A stretch of DNA of 64,000 bases, from assembly GCA_023411375.1 (NCBI GenBank), contig JAEYOW010000010.1, forward strand, positions 186,001-250,000, in the 5' to 3' direction. Below the pieces are notes generated by a model that did no database searches, was not told the DNA's origin, and saw only the letters and a list, made by a program, of their open reading frames with translations. Shown piece after piece: positions 15,980 to 25,229 of the stretch. A program made the translations under genes and the position numbers. Source of the DNA: Bacillota bacterium (lineage in GTDB: Bacteria > Bacillota > Clostridia > Christensenellales > Aristaeellaceae). Position 1 is the first letter of the stretch, and each line of letters opens with the position of its first letter.

Positions 15980-18094
15980 TCAGGCAAGCTCCAACTCGTA
16001 TTTCCCCGCCTTAACCGGCAGCCTCCAATATCCCTCGCTCACGCTCTCCAGCACCCGCCCGTTCAGCCTTGGCGCGGTTGCCCAGCGAATTGCCGCATAG
16101 CGGGGCTCCTGGTTACCCGCCTCCCGGGCCACGCATAGCCGGTAACCCCGTGCCACTTTGGTCATATGCAACGTAACCTTGCCATAGGCTGTGGGCGTAC
16201 GCTCCAGCAGCAAATCGCGTTCCTCCGTGGGCAGCCATTCCTCCGGCAGGCCGGGCAGCAGCGCCATGCCGCCGTCCCACTCCAACAAAACAAGCGTACG
16301 CACCAGCCGGATAAACTCCACCGACGCCCAGTTATGCGGCATATCGCCGCACACCTCCGCGCAGGGAGTATCCTTCACCGGCTGCTCCTCGCGCCATACC
16401 CCGGCGGGCGAGGCATGGTTGGCAAAGGCATACAGGTAGTCAACGGCCTTTTGGGGGCGGCCCGTCAGCAGCATCTGCTGCCCGAAGCGCCCCGCCGCGT
16501 AAATGTAGATGCTCTGGTCGGCGCGCCATCCGGTACACTCCGGCAGGCCCTCGCGGTCATCCACGCTGTCCAGTAAATCCGCCGTCGCTTTCATGATGGG
16601 GTCGTCCAGACTGAACGCACCGTGGAACGCCACGCGGCAGATGGTCTGGACGCCTGTCTGCGGCTTGTACACGGGGTTATCCGCCATGGACAGAGGCAGA
16701 TAGGGCAGGCCTTCGGGGGTTGTGCGCATGTCGCGCCGGATGCACGCCTTCATCACTTCCTCCAACTCGCGCGCAAAGCGCTCGAAGCGCTCAAAGCCCG
16801 CTAGGCCAAGCCTCCTGCCCGCACGCGCCGCGTCCTTCACTCCCACAAGCACGTTCATGGGCGTGGTGTATTCCGGCTCTGGGCCGTAGATACCTCCGTC
16901 GCCAAAAGCCGGCTTGAACAATCCCCGGGCGGGATAATCCCCGCCCAACACATAGCTCTCGTCCCGCATGGCAATCAGGTGGTCGAGGCCGCGCAGCAAC
17001 GTCGGCCACAGCTCGCGAAGGCGCGCGTCGTCGTTTCGCAGTTCGCACTGGCGCACGACGCTGGACATCGCCACCGCCGTCTCCTTATGATGATCGGGCA
17101 GAATGCGGATGCTGCCGTCAGGCTTGACGCGCTTGAGCACAGCGAGCAGCCCTTCCCATGCCTCGTCGTCGCGTCCCATCATATAACCGCACTCGGCAAA
17201 GTAATAGCCGTCCACCACCCACAGGCCGCGGTAAATCGTCGGCCCGACGTGAAATTCCACAATATCGTCCACAACCTCGCGCGCCTGCAGGATGTTTCGC
17301 CCGCAGATATCCAGCATACGCTGAATTTGCGCATCCGGTACGCGGAAGGCGTTGAGGAAGGGCTTCACGCCGCGCCAATAGGCCTCGCAGCCCGCAAGGC
17401 AATCCTCGGCGAATTCCAAGGTAAAGCGCTCCGGCTCCACACGCCCGCAATACACCAGCGCGAACGCGCCGCGCCAGGTATCCCCCGCCTTTAAAAAGGC
17501 GTTCTCCATATCCAGCGGGCAGCCGTCCGGGCCCTCGATGGGGGTGTAGAGTGCAATGGGCGCGGGTACGGCGGCGTTGCCCGTCGGCAGCGCGTAGGCG
17601 GAGGAAGCGTAACGCATGGTTTCGGGCGGATCGAAGGGGTCGCCCAGCGTTTGCAGATATACCGTATCCCGGGCATGGCCGAAGCCTTCTCCCGCGCTAA
17701 GCGTAAAGAGCATCACATCCAGCCGTGTGCCGTCGGGCAGGCGGTGTCCGAAGGTTTTCCAACGGAAGGTGCAATGTTCGTATTCCTCGATGGTTTCCAC
17801 AACGGCCGCGCCGGGCTCGCCAAAATCCTGCCTGCGCGCAACCAGCGTATCTCGGTGATAAAAGCGCGGCACGCAGCGGTACTGAAAGCCCATATTGCCT
17901 TCCTGCGCGTCCAGCACGCGCTTGGCGCAGGCGCGGATGGTTCCGTCCACAAACTGGTTCTTATCGTCGCACCATCGGTAGTTAAGGCTGCCGTCCTCCC
18001 GCACGATGGTCTTGAATGGGTCGTCCGCCAGACCTATGCACGTTTGCCATACCTGCGGCGCATAGCGGAAATCAACCGTCCGTTTGCCGTCCAT
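15980..18094 (-). CDS. Cytosolic six-hairpin glycosidase-like protein
   Basis: A 704-residue protein without signal peptide. The N-terminal 250 residues look like a beta-sandwich; the rest is an (alpha/alpha)6 barrel with repeated aromatic and acidic segments (YRGLWVVDGYYFAECGYMMG, PDHHKETAVAMSSV, CGDMPHNWASVEF), closing with a small C-terminal beta domain. This arrangement fits inverting six-hairpin glycosidases of the GH78/95-like clans, but I cannot assign a family or sugar. It starts at 18094 after AGAAAGGAAGG and lies 16 nt after the MalG-type permease gene, so it probably hydrolyses the oligosaccharide brought in by that transporter. Confidence 0.75.
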   Translation of the reverse strand: MDGKRTVDFRYAPQVWQTCIGLADDPFKTIVREDGSLNYRWCDDKNQFVDGTIRACAKRVLDAQEGNMGFQYRCVPRFYHRDTLVARRQDFGEPGAAVVETIEEYEHCTFRWKTFGHRLPDGTRLDVMLFTLSAGEGFGHARDTVYLQTLGDPFDPPETMRYASSAYALPTGNAAVPAPIALYTPIEGPDGCPLDMENAFLKAGDTWRGAFALVYCGRVEPERFTLEFAEDCLAGCEAYWRGVKPFLNAFRVPDAQIQRMLDICGRNILQAREVVDDIVEFHVGPTIYRGLWVVDGYYFAECGYMMGRDDEAWEGLLAVLKRVKPDGSIRILPDHHKETAVAMSSVVRQCELRNDDARLRELWPTLLRGLDHLIAMRDESYVLGGDYPARGLFKPAFGDGGIYGPEPEYTTPMNVLVGVKDAARAGRRLGLAGFERFERFARELEEVMKACIRRDMRTTPEGLPYLPLSMADNPVYKPQTGVQTICRVAFHGAFSLDDPIMKATADLLDSVDDREGLPECTGWRADQSIYIYAAGRFGQQMLLTGRPQKAVDYLYAFANHASPAGVWREEQPVKDTPCAEVCGDMPHNWASVEFIRLVRTLVLLEWDGGMALLPGLPEEWLPTEERDLLLERTPTAYGKVTLHMTKVARGYRLCVAREAGNQEPRYAAIRWATAPRLNGRVLESVSEGYWRLPVKAGKYELELA

Positions 18095-18110
18095 ATCGTT
18101 TCCTTCCTTT

Positions 18111-18995
18111 CTAGCCCTTCACCGAGCCGCTCACCAGGCCGTTGACCACCTGCTCCTGCATGAGGATAAACACCACGATGCTGGGAATCACCACAAGCAT
18201 CGTCGCGGCAAACATGGCGCCGTAGTCGCTGGCGAACTGGCTTTTGAAATACAGAAGCGCGATCGGCAGCGTGCGCTTTGAGGTGCTGGAGGTCAGCACC
18301 ATGGCGATCTGGAACTCGTTCCACGCGCCAAGGAACGCCAGCACTCCCGCCGTCGCCATCGCGGGCTTGGACAGCGGCAGGATAATCTGCCGGTAGGTGC
18401 GGTAAAACCCCGCGCCGTCGATATAGGCCGCTTCCTCCAAATCGGTGGGAATGGTCAGATAATAGCTGGTGAGGATATACATGCTCACCGGCAGGCTGAA
18501 CGCAGCATAGCATAAGATCAATCCCGTCAGCGTGTCGTAAAACCCAAGCGTTTTCATGGTCAGAAACAGCGGCTGCAGCAGCGCGGCGGCGGGAATCAGC
18601 AGCGCCACCCCAAACAGGCCGCGCAGCTTCGTGCGCCCGGTGAAACGGAAGCGCGCCAGCACGTAGGAGCTCATGGAAAGCACCATGACGTTGAGAACCG
18701 TGGCCGCTCCGGCGACGATGACGCTGTTTACGTAGAACGTTCCAATCGGCGCGATGGTAAGCGCCGTGCCATAATTTTTGAAGCTCCACACGGCCGGCAG
18801 GCCCAGCGAGCTGTTCAGGATTTCGGTATTTGATTTAAAGGAGGAAAGAAAAACCCATACGATAGGCCCCAGCGAAATCAGGAGAATCACGATAACAAAC
18901 AGCGTCATCAACGCTTTCAATAACGCTTTGAGCACGCGGTAGCCCGCGCCGCCGCCAGTCTTGTACCGGACAGCCACAGCCTGCGTCTTTAACAT
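18111..18995 (-). CDS. Sugar ABC transporter permease, MalG type
   Basis: A 294-residue inner-membrane permease with six predicted TM helices. The EAA loop reads EEAAYIDGAGFYRTYRQIIL, the contact with the ATPase. The C-terminal GLVSGSVKG is typical of MalG-like subunits. The ATG at 18995 is chosen because GGAGGGGG is 8 nt upstream; a TTG at 19001 is too close. It starts 2 nt after the MalF-type stop. No ATPase gene lies in the operon, so a shared MsmK-like ATPase elsewhere is inferred. Confidence 0.9.
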   Translation of the reverse strand: MLKTQAVAVRYKTGGGAGYRVLKALLKALMTLFVIVILLISLGPIVWVFLSSFKSNTEILNSSLGLPAVWSFKNYGTALTIAPIGTFYVNSVIVAGAATVLNVMVLSMSSYVLARFRFTGRTKLRGLFGVALLIPAAALLQPLFLTMKTLGFYDTLTGLILCYAAFSLPVSMYILTSYYLTIPTDLEEAAYIDGAGFYRTYRQIILPLSKPAMATAGVLAFLGAWNEFQIAMVLTSSTSKRTLPIALLYFKSQFASDYGAMFAATMLVVIPSIVVFILMQEQVVNGLVSGSVKG

Positions 18996-18997
18996 AC

Positions 18998-19867
18998 TCA
19001 AGCCCCCTCCCCGATTTTAAACAGGCGGTTTGATACGGCTACCGTGACGCAGCCGAGCAAAATCAACACCACGCCCGCGGCGTTGGCAAGACCAAAATTA
19101 TTCTCCAGCATGGAGGTTTTATAGATATACATCGGCAGGTTCATCGTAGTCGTACCCGGCCCTCCCTTGGTGGTTAGCAAAATGATATCCAACTTTTTGA
19201 GCATGGCCGACGCTTCCAGAATGACGGAGGTACCGATGATATTTTTAAGCAGCGGAAGGATAATGCGCAGGTTGATCTGCAGGTTGTCCGCGCCGTCCAC
19301 AACGGCGGCCTCCAGAATCGCCCCGTCGATGGAGGTAATCTCCGTCAGCACCAGCAGCGAGGTGATGGCGGCGTAAGGCAGCCATGTCAGCGTTACGGTC
19401 AGAAAGGCCGTATCGTAGTTCATAAACCAGTTCTGAGTAAACTTACTGCCCGTAAAAAGCGAAACAATGGTATTGACGATGCCGAACTCGGCGTTAAACA
19501 TGCATAGAAACAGCATGCCCATCGCCGCGCTGGAAATGATGCTGGGAATCATGTAGCAGGTGCGGGCGAATTTCCAGTAAAAGGGCCGTCGCGCCAGAAT
19601 CAGGCCAAAAAGCACGCCAATGCCCACGTGAAGCGTTGCCTGCAGCACAATCCACCAGACGTTGTTGATCAGGCCCTGGCGAAAGGAACGGTCGGCGGTA
19701 AAAAGCTCGATATAGTTGTTTACGCCGTTAAAGGCCGGCGCGCCGCCAATGCGCCAGCTTGTCAACGAGGTGAGCGCCAGCACGATCAGCGGCACCGCAA
19801 AAACCAGCAGGAACAGCAAAAGCGTCGGTAATATAAAGACCACATAGTTGACAGGTTTGGTTTTCAA
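18998..19867 (-). CDS. Sugar ABC transporter permease, MalF type
   Basis: A 289-residue permease with six TM helices and the EAA loop EAAVVDGADNLQINLRIILP. It pairs with the adjacent MalG-type subunit. The start is a TTG at 19867, 7 nt after a perfect AAGGAGG; no ATG or GTG fits. A strong hairpin terminator lies between it and the upstream binding-protein gene, so its expression depends on readthrough. Specificity is likely an oligosaccharide cleaved by the downstream glycosidase. Confidence 0.9.
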   Translation of the reverse strand: MKTKPVNYVVFILPTLLLFLLVFAVPLIVLALTSLTSWRIGGAPAFNGVNNYIELFTADRSFRQGLINNVWWIVLQATLHVGIGVLFGLILARRPFYWKFARTCYMIPSIISSAAMGMLFLCMFNAEFGIVNTIVSLFTGSKFTQNWFMNYDTAFLTVTLTWLPYAAITSLLVLTEITSIDGAILEAAVVDGADNLQINLRIILPLLKNIIGTSVILEASAMLKKLDIILLTTKGGPGTTTMNLPMYIYKTSMLENNFGLANAAGVVLILLGCVTVAVSNRLFKIGEGA

Positions 19868-19915
19868 AGCCCTGCCTCCTTACTGTCAGCCGGTGCGCAG
19901 ACCGGCGTTTGGGGT

Positions 19916-19964
19916 GAAAAAGGGCCGCCGGCGGCGCTTGATGCGCGACGGCCGTCGGCGGCCC
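19916..19964 (-). terminator. Attenuating terminator between binding protein and permeases
   Basis: On the minus strand a 14-nt arm (19951-19964) pairs with 19922-19935 with one mismatch, followed by TTTTT. Such hairpins after binding-protein genes usually let only part of transcription continue, giving excess binding protein. Confidence 0.75.
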
Positions 19965-19984
19965 GGGTTCATGGATTGCGGCGC

Positions 19985-21265
19985 CTACTCGTTCTTCATA
20001 GAAATATTGGTCATTTCCACAACCATCTCCTCAGGCGTGATCTTATCGTAGATCAGCTCGGGGTACAGGGTAGAAAAGCCGTCGTAGGTCAGGTTTTCAT
20101 AGGCCAGCTTGTTCATGGTCTTGTACTTCCACTGCGCCTGGGGAATCAGATCCACCAGCTGGGCCACCAGCGGGTTTTTCTCGCGGTACTCGGCGCTGAT
20201 CTCCACCTTGGGGCCGGTGGGGATGTTGCCGCCGGTTTCCAAAAGCACCTTCTGCGCGTTCGCGTTGGTCAGCCACTTAACGGCGGCCCAGCAGGCCTCC
20301 TCCTTGGCGGGGTCCTTGGTGGTGATGGCAAAACCGTAGTCATAGTTGCTGATCATGCCGCCCTGCGGGAACAGCGCCACGCCAACCTTGTCCGCAAAAC
20401 CCTCGGGAGCCTTTTCAGGGTCGGAGAAATCCGGAATCATCCACGCGCCGTTAGGCATAATGGCGGCCTTTTCCTGGAGGAAATAGTTGGCCGCGTTGGC
20501 GTAGATGCCGCCCACCGCGTCGGGCATGCAATATTCCTTGAACATCGTCTCAATCAGGCGCAGGCCTTCGATTACCTCAGGGGCGTTCCATTCCTTCACC
20601 TTGACCGGCGAATTGACGAGCGCGTTGCCTGCCTCGCCCGCCGTGCCGATGATGGAAACCAGCACGTTTTGCGTGGTCCAGCTGTTTTCACCGGTAAAGA
20701 AGGTCAGCGGGGTCACGCCGGCATCCTTGAGCTTCCGGCAGTTGTCCATCCACTCTTCCCACGTTTCGGCGGGCTTGATACCGGCTTTCTCAAACATCTC
20801 CTTGTTGTAGAAATAAGCAAAGCACTGGTTGAGGTCGGGAATGCTGTACACCTTGCCGTTAATCAGCTGGGAATCGATGGTCGCCTGCCCAAGCTCCGCT
20901 TTATACTCCGGATCGCTTTCCAGCAGCGCGCCCAGGTCGTGGGCCTGTCCGTTCTTAATCGCCAGGCTGACGATACCGCCCTTGCCCTCGATGATATCAG
21001 GCAAGTCGCCCGTCGCGGCGAGAATGGTCATCTTCTCAATGTAGCTCATATCGCTGGGCAGTTCTTCCACAACGATCTTGTATTTGCCCGCGTAATGCTC
21101 GTTGAAGGAATCGATCAGAATTTTTTCCGATTCCGCGAGCACGTTCGTGCCTACGCGGTAGGTCGGAAAGTTAATCTCGATCACGCCGTCCTCCGCGCCC
21201 GCGGGAACAGCCGCCATGGTCAGGAGCATCGCCAGCGACAGGCAAAGAACCAATAACTTCTTCAT
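19985..21265 (-). CDS. Extracellular sugar-binding protein of the ABC importer
   Basis: A 426-residue family-1 solute-binding protein. The N-terminus MKKLLVLCLSLAMLLTMAA is a signal peptide ending near AGA/ED; the only Cys is in the hydrophobic core, so there is no evident lipobox. The rest is a typical two-lobed sugar-binding fold (YSIPDLNQCFAYFYNKEMFE, ENSWTTQNV, MPNGAWMIPDF). The ATG at 21265 follows AAGGAGG; the frame extends upstream without homology. It is the first gene before the MalF/MalG permeases and the glycosidase. Confidence 0.92.
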   Translation of the reverse strand: MKKLLVLCLSLAMLLTMAAVPAGAEDGVIEINFPTYRVGTNVLAESEKILIDSFNEHYAGKYKIVVEELPSDMSYIEKMTILAATGDLPDIIEGKGGIVSLAIKNGQAHDLGALLESDPEYKAELGQATIDSQLINGKVYSIPDLNQCFAYFYNKEMFEKAGIKPAETWEEWMDNCRKLKDAGVTPLTFFTGENSWTTQNVLVSIIGTAGEAGNALVNSPVKVKEWNAPEVIEGLRLIETMFKEYCMPDAVGGIYANAANYFLQEKAAIMPNGAWMIPDFSDPEKAPEGFADKVGVALFPQGGMISNYDYGFAITTKDPAKEEACWAAVKWLTNANAQKVLLETGGNIPTGPKVEISAEYREKNPLVAQLVDLIPQAQWKYKTMNKLAYENLTYDGFSTLYPELIYDKITPEEMVVEMTNISMKNE

Positions 21266-21328
21266 GGGCCAGACCTCCTTGATGTTGTTTATGTCTGAGA
21301 GGCGTTTTCCCTCTCCCCTTATGTTGCC

Positions 21329-21357
21329 AGTATAACTGTTTTTACCGCCGGTTGGAA
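21329..21357 (-). promoter_or_regulatory. Possible promoter of the binding-protein operon
   Basis: On the minus strand TTCCAA (21352-21357), 17 bp, TATACT (21329-21334). The -10 is good and the -35 weak, as expected for an activator-dependent promoter such as one driven by the YesN-type regulator. Confidence 0.4.
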
Positions 21358-21473
21358 CGATTGCAGCCGCCGTTTCCTGTGTCATTCGGCTCAGATGGCG
21401 CTTCCATCGCCGCCGCTTTTGGCATGCGCGTGCCGCATGCTTTTAATTTTTGTACCTTGGCTGTTTTTTTCGG

Positions 21474-22430
21474 TCATACGCCCAGGCTCAGTCGGGTTCG
21501 GTACACCCGCTCCTCGTATGGCTCCAGGGGGAAAAACCCCGTCTGCGCCGGCGGCAGGCTTATGTGCGGCGCGTTAACCAGCCACGTCTGCGGCTCACAG
21601 CAGACAAATTCGCGGCTCGCGTCCTGGTTCCACAGCATCATAAACGGGTAGCCCTCCACCTCATAGCGTACAGCCGCGCCTTTTGCGCGGTCACGCAGCT
21701 CCAGCCCCCCTTCTCCCAGGGTAAAAAGCGCCGAAAGCGGCTGCGCGCAGGGCGTCGTCAAGCCCTTGCGCAGGGCTTGGGCAAGCGGCGTATCCGCATG
21801 TTCCCCCGTAGGGTGAATACGCTCCCGGTTAATCGTCCATTGTTCCCTCGCGTCCACGCGCAGCCGCGCGTCCTCAGCTATTCCCCCGGGCAGAAAGGGC
21901 GCGCGCAGCGCGGTGTGCTGTCCAAGCCCCAACGGCAGCGGCTTATCCCCGTTCTTCAGGAGAATGGTCTGCCTGAGGCCGTCCGCGCCAAGCGCGTAGC
22001 GAATCTCCAACTGAAACAGCAGCCCCTGAGAGGCATAGCGGCTGTCCAGCGCCGAACCGTAGCACAGTTCAATTTCATCAGCATCGGATCTTGTGCGGCG
22101 CGCGGCCACCACAAATGGCGCATCCGCAAGGAAACCATGAATATGGTTTTTTCGCCCGGGTTCGTTGACGGGCAGGAGATACGTTTGATTCCTCCATGTA
22201 AAGCGTCCGTCCGCGATACGGTTGGGCGGCAGCAAAATGGGCGTGCCGTAAACGCATGGCGCGGCGCAAAGCCGCTCAAAGCTTTCAGGCGTGCGCAAAA
22301 GCTCCGCCCCTCCGATGGACAGGCGCAGGCAATTTCCCCCCATCCCCGGGCAAATCCACGCGCGGCTTGTTCCGTGTCCAAGCTCGACGCAGCGCAGTTC
22401 TTCCGGACGGATATTCCTATATGCCTCCAC
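21474..22430 (-). CDS. Aldose 1-epimerase (mutarotase) family protein
   Basis: A 318-residue galactose-mutarotase-fold protein that should interconvert the alpha and beta anomers of a free sugar. Recognisable segments are GTPILLPPNRIADGRF, NHIHGF with the catalytic His, LGLGQHTALRAPF with the second His, and a C-terminal EPYEERVYRTR. The GTG at 22430 is about 10 nt after AAAGGGG and begins at the domain edge; upstream codons are not homologous. A TACAAT box lies about 40 nt upstream. It precedes the ABC importer genes, consistent with processing of imported sugar. Confidence 0.8.
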   Translation of the reverse strand: MEAYRNIRPEELRCVELGHGTSRAWICPGMGGNCLRLSIGGAELLRTPESFERLCAAPCVYGTPILLPPNRIADGRFTWRNQTYLLPVNEPGRKNHIHGFLADAPFVVAARRTRSDADEIELCYGSALDSRYASQGLLFQLEIRYALGADGLRQTILLKNGDKPLPLGLGQHTALRAPFLPGGIAEDARLRVDAREQWTINRERIHPTGEHADTPLAQALRKGLTTPCAQPLSALFTLGEGGLELRDRAKGAAVRYEVEGYPFMMLWNQDASREFVCCEPQTWLVNAPHISLPPAQTGFFPLEPYEERVYRTRLSLGV

Positions 22431-22512
22431 CGCCAGCGCCCCTTTCCAGATCGATGGGCGTATTGTAGCACAGCGCCTTCCGCGCGTACATGACCACAGC
22501 CGCACAAGGTTG

Positions 22513-22556
22513 TAAAAAACAGGCCGAATGCGTTTTTTTCAATCGCATTCAGCCTG
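22513..22556 (-). terminator. Terminator after the GGDEF gene
   Basis: On the minus strand CAGGCTGAATGCG (22544-22556) pairs with CGCATTCGGCCTG (22520-22532), with one internal mismatch, followed by TTTTTTAC. Confidence 0.88.
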
Positions 22557-22578
22557 CCTTATCCCCGGGGAAACAGCG

Positions 22579-24270
22579 TCAGCATTCCCCGCACCGGGTC
22601 TGAAAATCTCTCGCGACAGTTCCCTTTTCCTCATACATTTTACCGTCCGCCTCACGCAGCAGCCGGTAGATGAAGCCCGGCCCGTCCGCCTGCCCCCGCG
22701 CGATACCCTTGGCGGCGCTCACCTGTACCGGGCAGCCCACGTCGCAGCGCTCCATAGCCTCGTCCATCCGGCCAAGCGCCTCGCCTGTCTGTTCGTCATC
22801 CGCTCCGGGCAGCAGCACGGCAAACTCGTCCCCACCGATACGGTAGCACGTTCCAAGCTGGGCAAAAGCCTCTGAAATGCAACCAGCCGCATCGGCAAGC
22901 AGCCTGTCCCCGGCCGCGTGCCCATAGGTGTCGTTTACCTGCTTCAGCCCGTTGATATCAAGCATTACCAGTGTGACGCTACCGCCCAGCCGCTTGTCCA
23001 GCGCGTCGGCGTCGCGGTCAAACGCCGCGCGGTTGGCAAGCTGCGTTAAGGGGTCTTTAAAGGCCATAGCGCGGTAAAGTTCCGCCCGCATGCTGCCGCG
23101 CAGCAGGTCCATCCCCCGCCTGAAGCTGCCATAGCACAGCAGCAGGAAAAACAGAATCAGCCCATAGCGAAAAAAGCGTGAGTTATCTCCGCCCGTATGC
23201 GGCGAAAAGGTCAGCAGAGAGGCCAGCCCGCCCGCGATCAGCAGGCAGACGCTCAACAGCACAAAGCCGGTATTTTTGATATGATAATGCAGCCTGTCGC
23301 GAACACACAGGAAAAGCACGCCAAACATATCGGCAACCAGCAGAGCGTGCGTCATGGGCAGCGTCGTCACAAAATCCGCCGTTCCCGTAAAATAGAGCGC
23401 AATGCAAAGCAGCGCGTGCGCCAGCTGGGCAAAGCAAAGCGTGTCCAGCAGCCCTTTTCCATGCTCGCTGAACTGCCGCATAAAAAGGAGAAAAGGCACC
23501 GGCATCAGTGTAAAGGAGAGGAAGGACATCAGATAAAGCGCGGCATGGTTAACAATTAAGAACTGGCCCAGCTTGGAATCCGTCACAACCCACAGGGTGG
23601 CGATCAGTACAAAAAACCCAAGGTAGCAAAACCCGCGGCGGTTGAAATCCATATTTTTCCACTTCAGCATCAGGGCCAGAAAAATCAGCAGGAGTCCAAG
23701 GGTTCCAAACAGCACAGCAAAAACAACCGTGTTTATGCACGATTTCATAATCCGGTCAACAATGGCCCCGCTGCTTCCCAATAAAACCTCGGAAACAGTC
23801 CAAATTCCACGCGACATGGGCGCGGTCAGGCGCAGCCCGAGCGTCTGTCCCCGCGAATCGTCGGGCAGTTGAATCACGTTGATTACGCTGCCTAACATCC
23901 ATCCCACAGGCGCGCGGTTTTCCATGCCGTACTCGTACACAAGGGTTTCCCCAATCCATACTTCTACAGTCTGGTACCGGCTTTCCAAGCACAGGGTCGC
24001 GCCGTTTGGAAGTTCGTCGGGTAAAACGCGATACAGGGTCAGGCTGTTCAAACGGTTGTCTCTAATTTCCGCGGGCAGGCTTTGGATTTCCACCCGCCGG
24101 CCCTCCGCCAGATAATGCCATCCATCGCGGAGCCGCTCCACATTCTCGGAGGGGTGCTCCATGCCTCTGGTACGAAAAGCATTTCCTCCATATATCGTGG
24201 CGGCCACCGCGACGGCGAGCAGGCAGATAAACAGCACGGTCAGCCAGCGCATCCTCTTTTGTTCCGCCAT
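22579..24270 (-). CDS. Membrane receptor with 7TM-DISM-like sensor and GGDEF domain
   Basis: A 563-residue predicted diguanylate cyclase that would make cyclic di-GMP from GTP. An N-terminal TM is followed by an extracytoplasmic beta-rich segment of about 150 residues, then seven hydrophobic helices (about residues 180-380), then a GGDEF domain whose active site reads YRIGGDEFAVLLP and which carries DINGLKQVNDTYGH. There is no RxxD inhibitory site immediately before the GGDEF motif, as far as I can see. The ATG at 24270 follows CGGAGGCGG. It stands alone between two terminators. The signal sensed is unknown. Confidence 0.88.
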   Translation of the reverse strand: MAEQKRMRWLTVLFICLLAVAVAATIYGGNAFRTRGMEHPSENVERLRDGWHYLAEGRRVEIQSLPAEIRDNRLNSLTLYRVLPDELPNGATLCLESRYQTVEVWIGETLVYEYGMENRAPVGWMLGSVINVIQLPDDSRGQTLGLRLTAPMSRGIWTVSEVLLGSSGAIVDRIMKSCINTVVFAVLFGTLGLLLIFLALMLKWKNMDFNRRGFCYLGFFVLIATLWVVTDSKLGQFLIVNHAALYLMSFLSFTLMPVPFLLFMRQFSEHGKGLLDTLCFAQLAHALLCIALYFTGTADFVTTLPMTHALLVADMFGVLFLCVRDRLHYHIKNTGFVLLSVCLLIAGGLASLLTFSPHTGGDNSRFFRYGLILFFLLLCYGSFRRGMDLLRGSMRAELYRAMAFKDPLTQLANRAAFDRDADALDKRLGGSVTLVMLDINGLKQVNDTYGHAAGDRLLADAAGCISEAFAQLGTCYRIGGDEFAVLLPGADDEQTGEALGRMDEAMERCDVGCPVQVSAAKGIARGQADGPGFIYRLLREADGKMYEEKGTVARDFQTRCGEC

Positions 24271-24397
24271 CCGCCCGCCTCCGTTCCCATACTGTTTGGT
24301 TCCGTATCATTTTATCACAGCATTCGACATTCGGATAGGGCAAACTTTGCATTTTGGCTATACAAGCAAAACCCAGACATCCTTTTCGCGCAAAGGC

Positions 24398-24427
24398 TTG
24401 AAAAAACGCGCTTGTCTATGCTATACT
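24398..24427 (+). promoter_or_regulatory. Promoter upstream of the leader hairpin
   Basis: TTGAAA (24398-24403), 18 bp, TATACT (24422-24427). Transcription would begin near 24434, only a few bases before the hairpin at 24439. Confidence 0.65.
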
Positions 24428-24438
24428 TTTCAGGTACC

Positions 24439-24483
24439 AAAACAGCTTTTTCCGTTTCTATATCAAACGGAAAAAGCTGTTTT
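24439..24483 (+). terminator. Perfect 19-bp inverted repeat at the transcript start
   Basis: Arm AAAACAGCTTTTTCCGTTT (24439-24457) and its exact complement (24465-24483) enclose a 7-nt loop. The right arm ends in a T-run. It sits between the promoter at 24398-24427 and the membrane-protein ATG at 24531, so it would terminate or fold the leader of that gene. Confidence 0.7.
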
Positions 24484-24530
24484 TGATTAAAATGTCCTGG
24501 TTTACGGTCTGTGGGAGGATGATGACAGGC

Positions 24531-25229
24531 ATGAAAAGCCTAAATAAAAGGATCTTTTTTACCGAATGCGCCTACGCGCTGGGCCTTGCCGGGCTGGCGA
24601 TGGGCACCGCCCTGATGGAAGCTGCGGATTTCGGCGTTTCCATGGTGGTAGCACCCGCGTATCTGGTGTACCTCACGCTGTCTCAAACGCTTGGCTTTTT
24701 TACCTTCGGCATGGCGGAATACACGCTTCAGGCGGTTCTGCTGATTGTTCTGACAATTGTTCTGCGCCGGTTTCGGATATCATGGCTGTTTTCCATCGTC
24801 ACCGCCGTGCTCTATGGCTTTCTGCTGGACGGGGCCATCGCGCTCGTAAGCCTGTTTGCCCCGCCGCTGCCCGCCTTCCGGCTGGCGGCCTATCTGCTGG
24901 GAATGCTCCTGTGCTCTGCCGGGGTTTCGCTCCTGTTCCATACCTACCTCGCGCCGGAGGTATATGAGCTGTTTGTCAAGGAGCTGTCCGCAAAATACGG
25001 CTGGAACATCCACAAAATCAAAACCTGTTACGATTGTGTAAGCTGCCTTGTAGCCGTTATGATGTCTTTCGCCTTTTTCGGGCCGTGGCATTTCGAGGGG
25101 GTCAAAGCGGGCACTGTTGTGTGCGCCCTGCTCAACGGTTGGCTGATTGGCCGCTTCACTTATTTTTTCGAAAACCGGTGGGAATTTCGGGACGCTCTGC
25201 CCGCCCGGCGTTATTTTGTGGCCGGGTGA
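24531..25229 (+). CDS. YczE/YitT-like integral membrane protein (DUF6198-like)
   Basis: A 232-residue polytopic membrane protein with about five hydrophobic helices, the pattern GLAGLAMGTALMEAADFGVS at the first helix, and a cytosolic stretch FVKELSAKYGWNIHKIKTCYD before the last helices. It resembles YczE/DUF6198 proteins, whose function is not established. The ATG at 24531 is 12 nt after GGGAGG; an ATG at 24522 is closer than usual. A 19-bp leader hairpin precedes it. Confidence 0.65.
   Translation: MKSLNKRIFFTECAYALGLAGLAMGTALMEAADFGVSMVVAPAYLVYLTLSQTLGFFTFGMAEYTLQAVLLIVLTIVLRRFRISWLFSIVTAVLYGFLLDGAIALVSLFAPPLPAFRLAAYLLGMLLCSAGVSLLFHTYLAPEVYELFVKELSAKYGWNIHKIKTCYDCVSCLVAVMMSFAFFGPWHFEGVKAGTVVCALLNGWLIGRFTYFFENRWEFRDALPARRYFVAG

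Noticed and set aside
19976..21256. 426-codon plus-strand frame across the sugar-binding protein
   Set aside because: Antisense shadow with low-complexity His/Arg composition and no recognisable motif.
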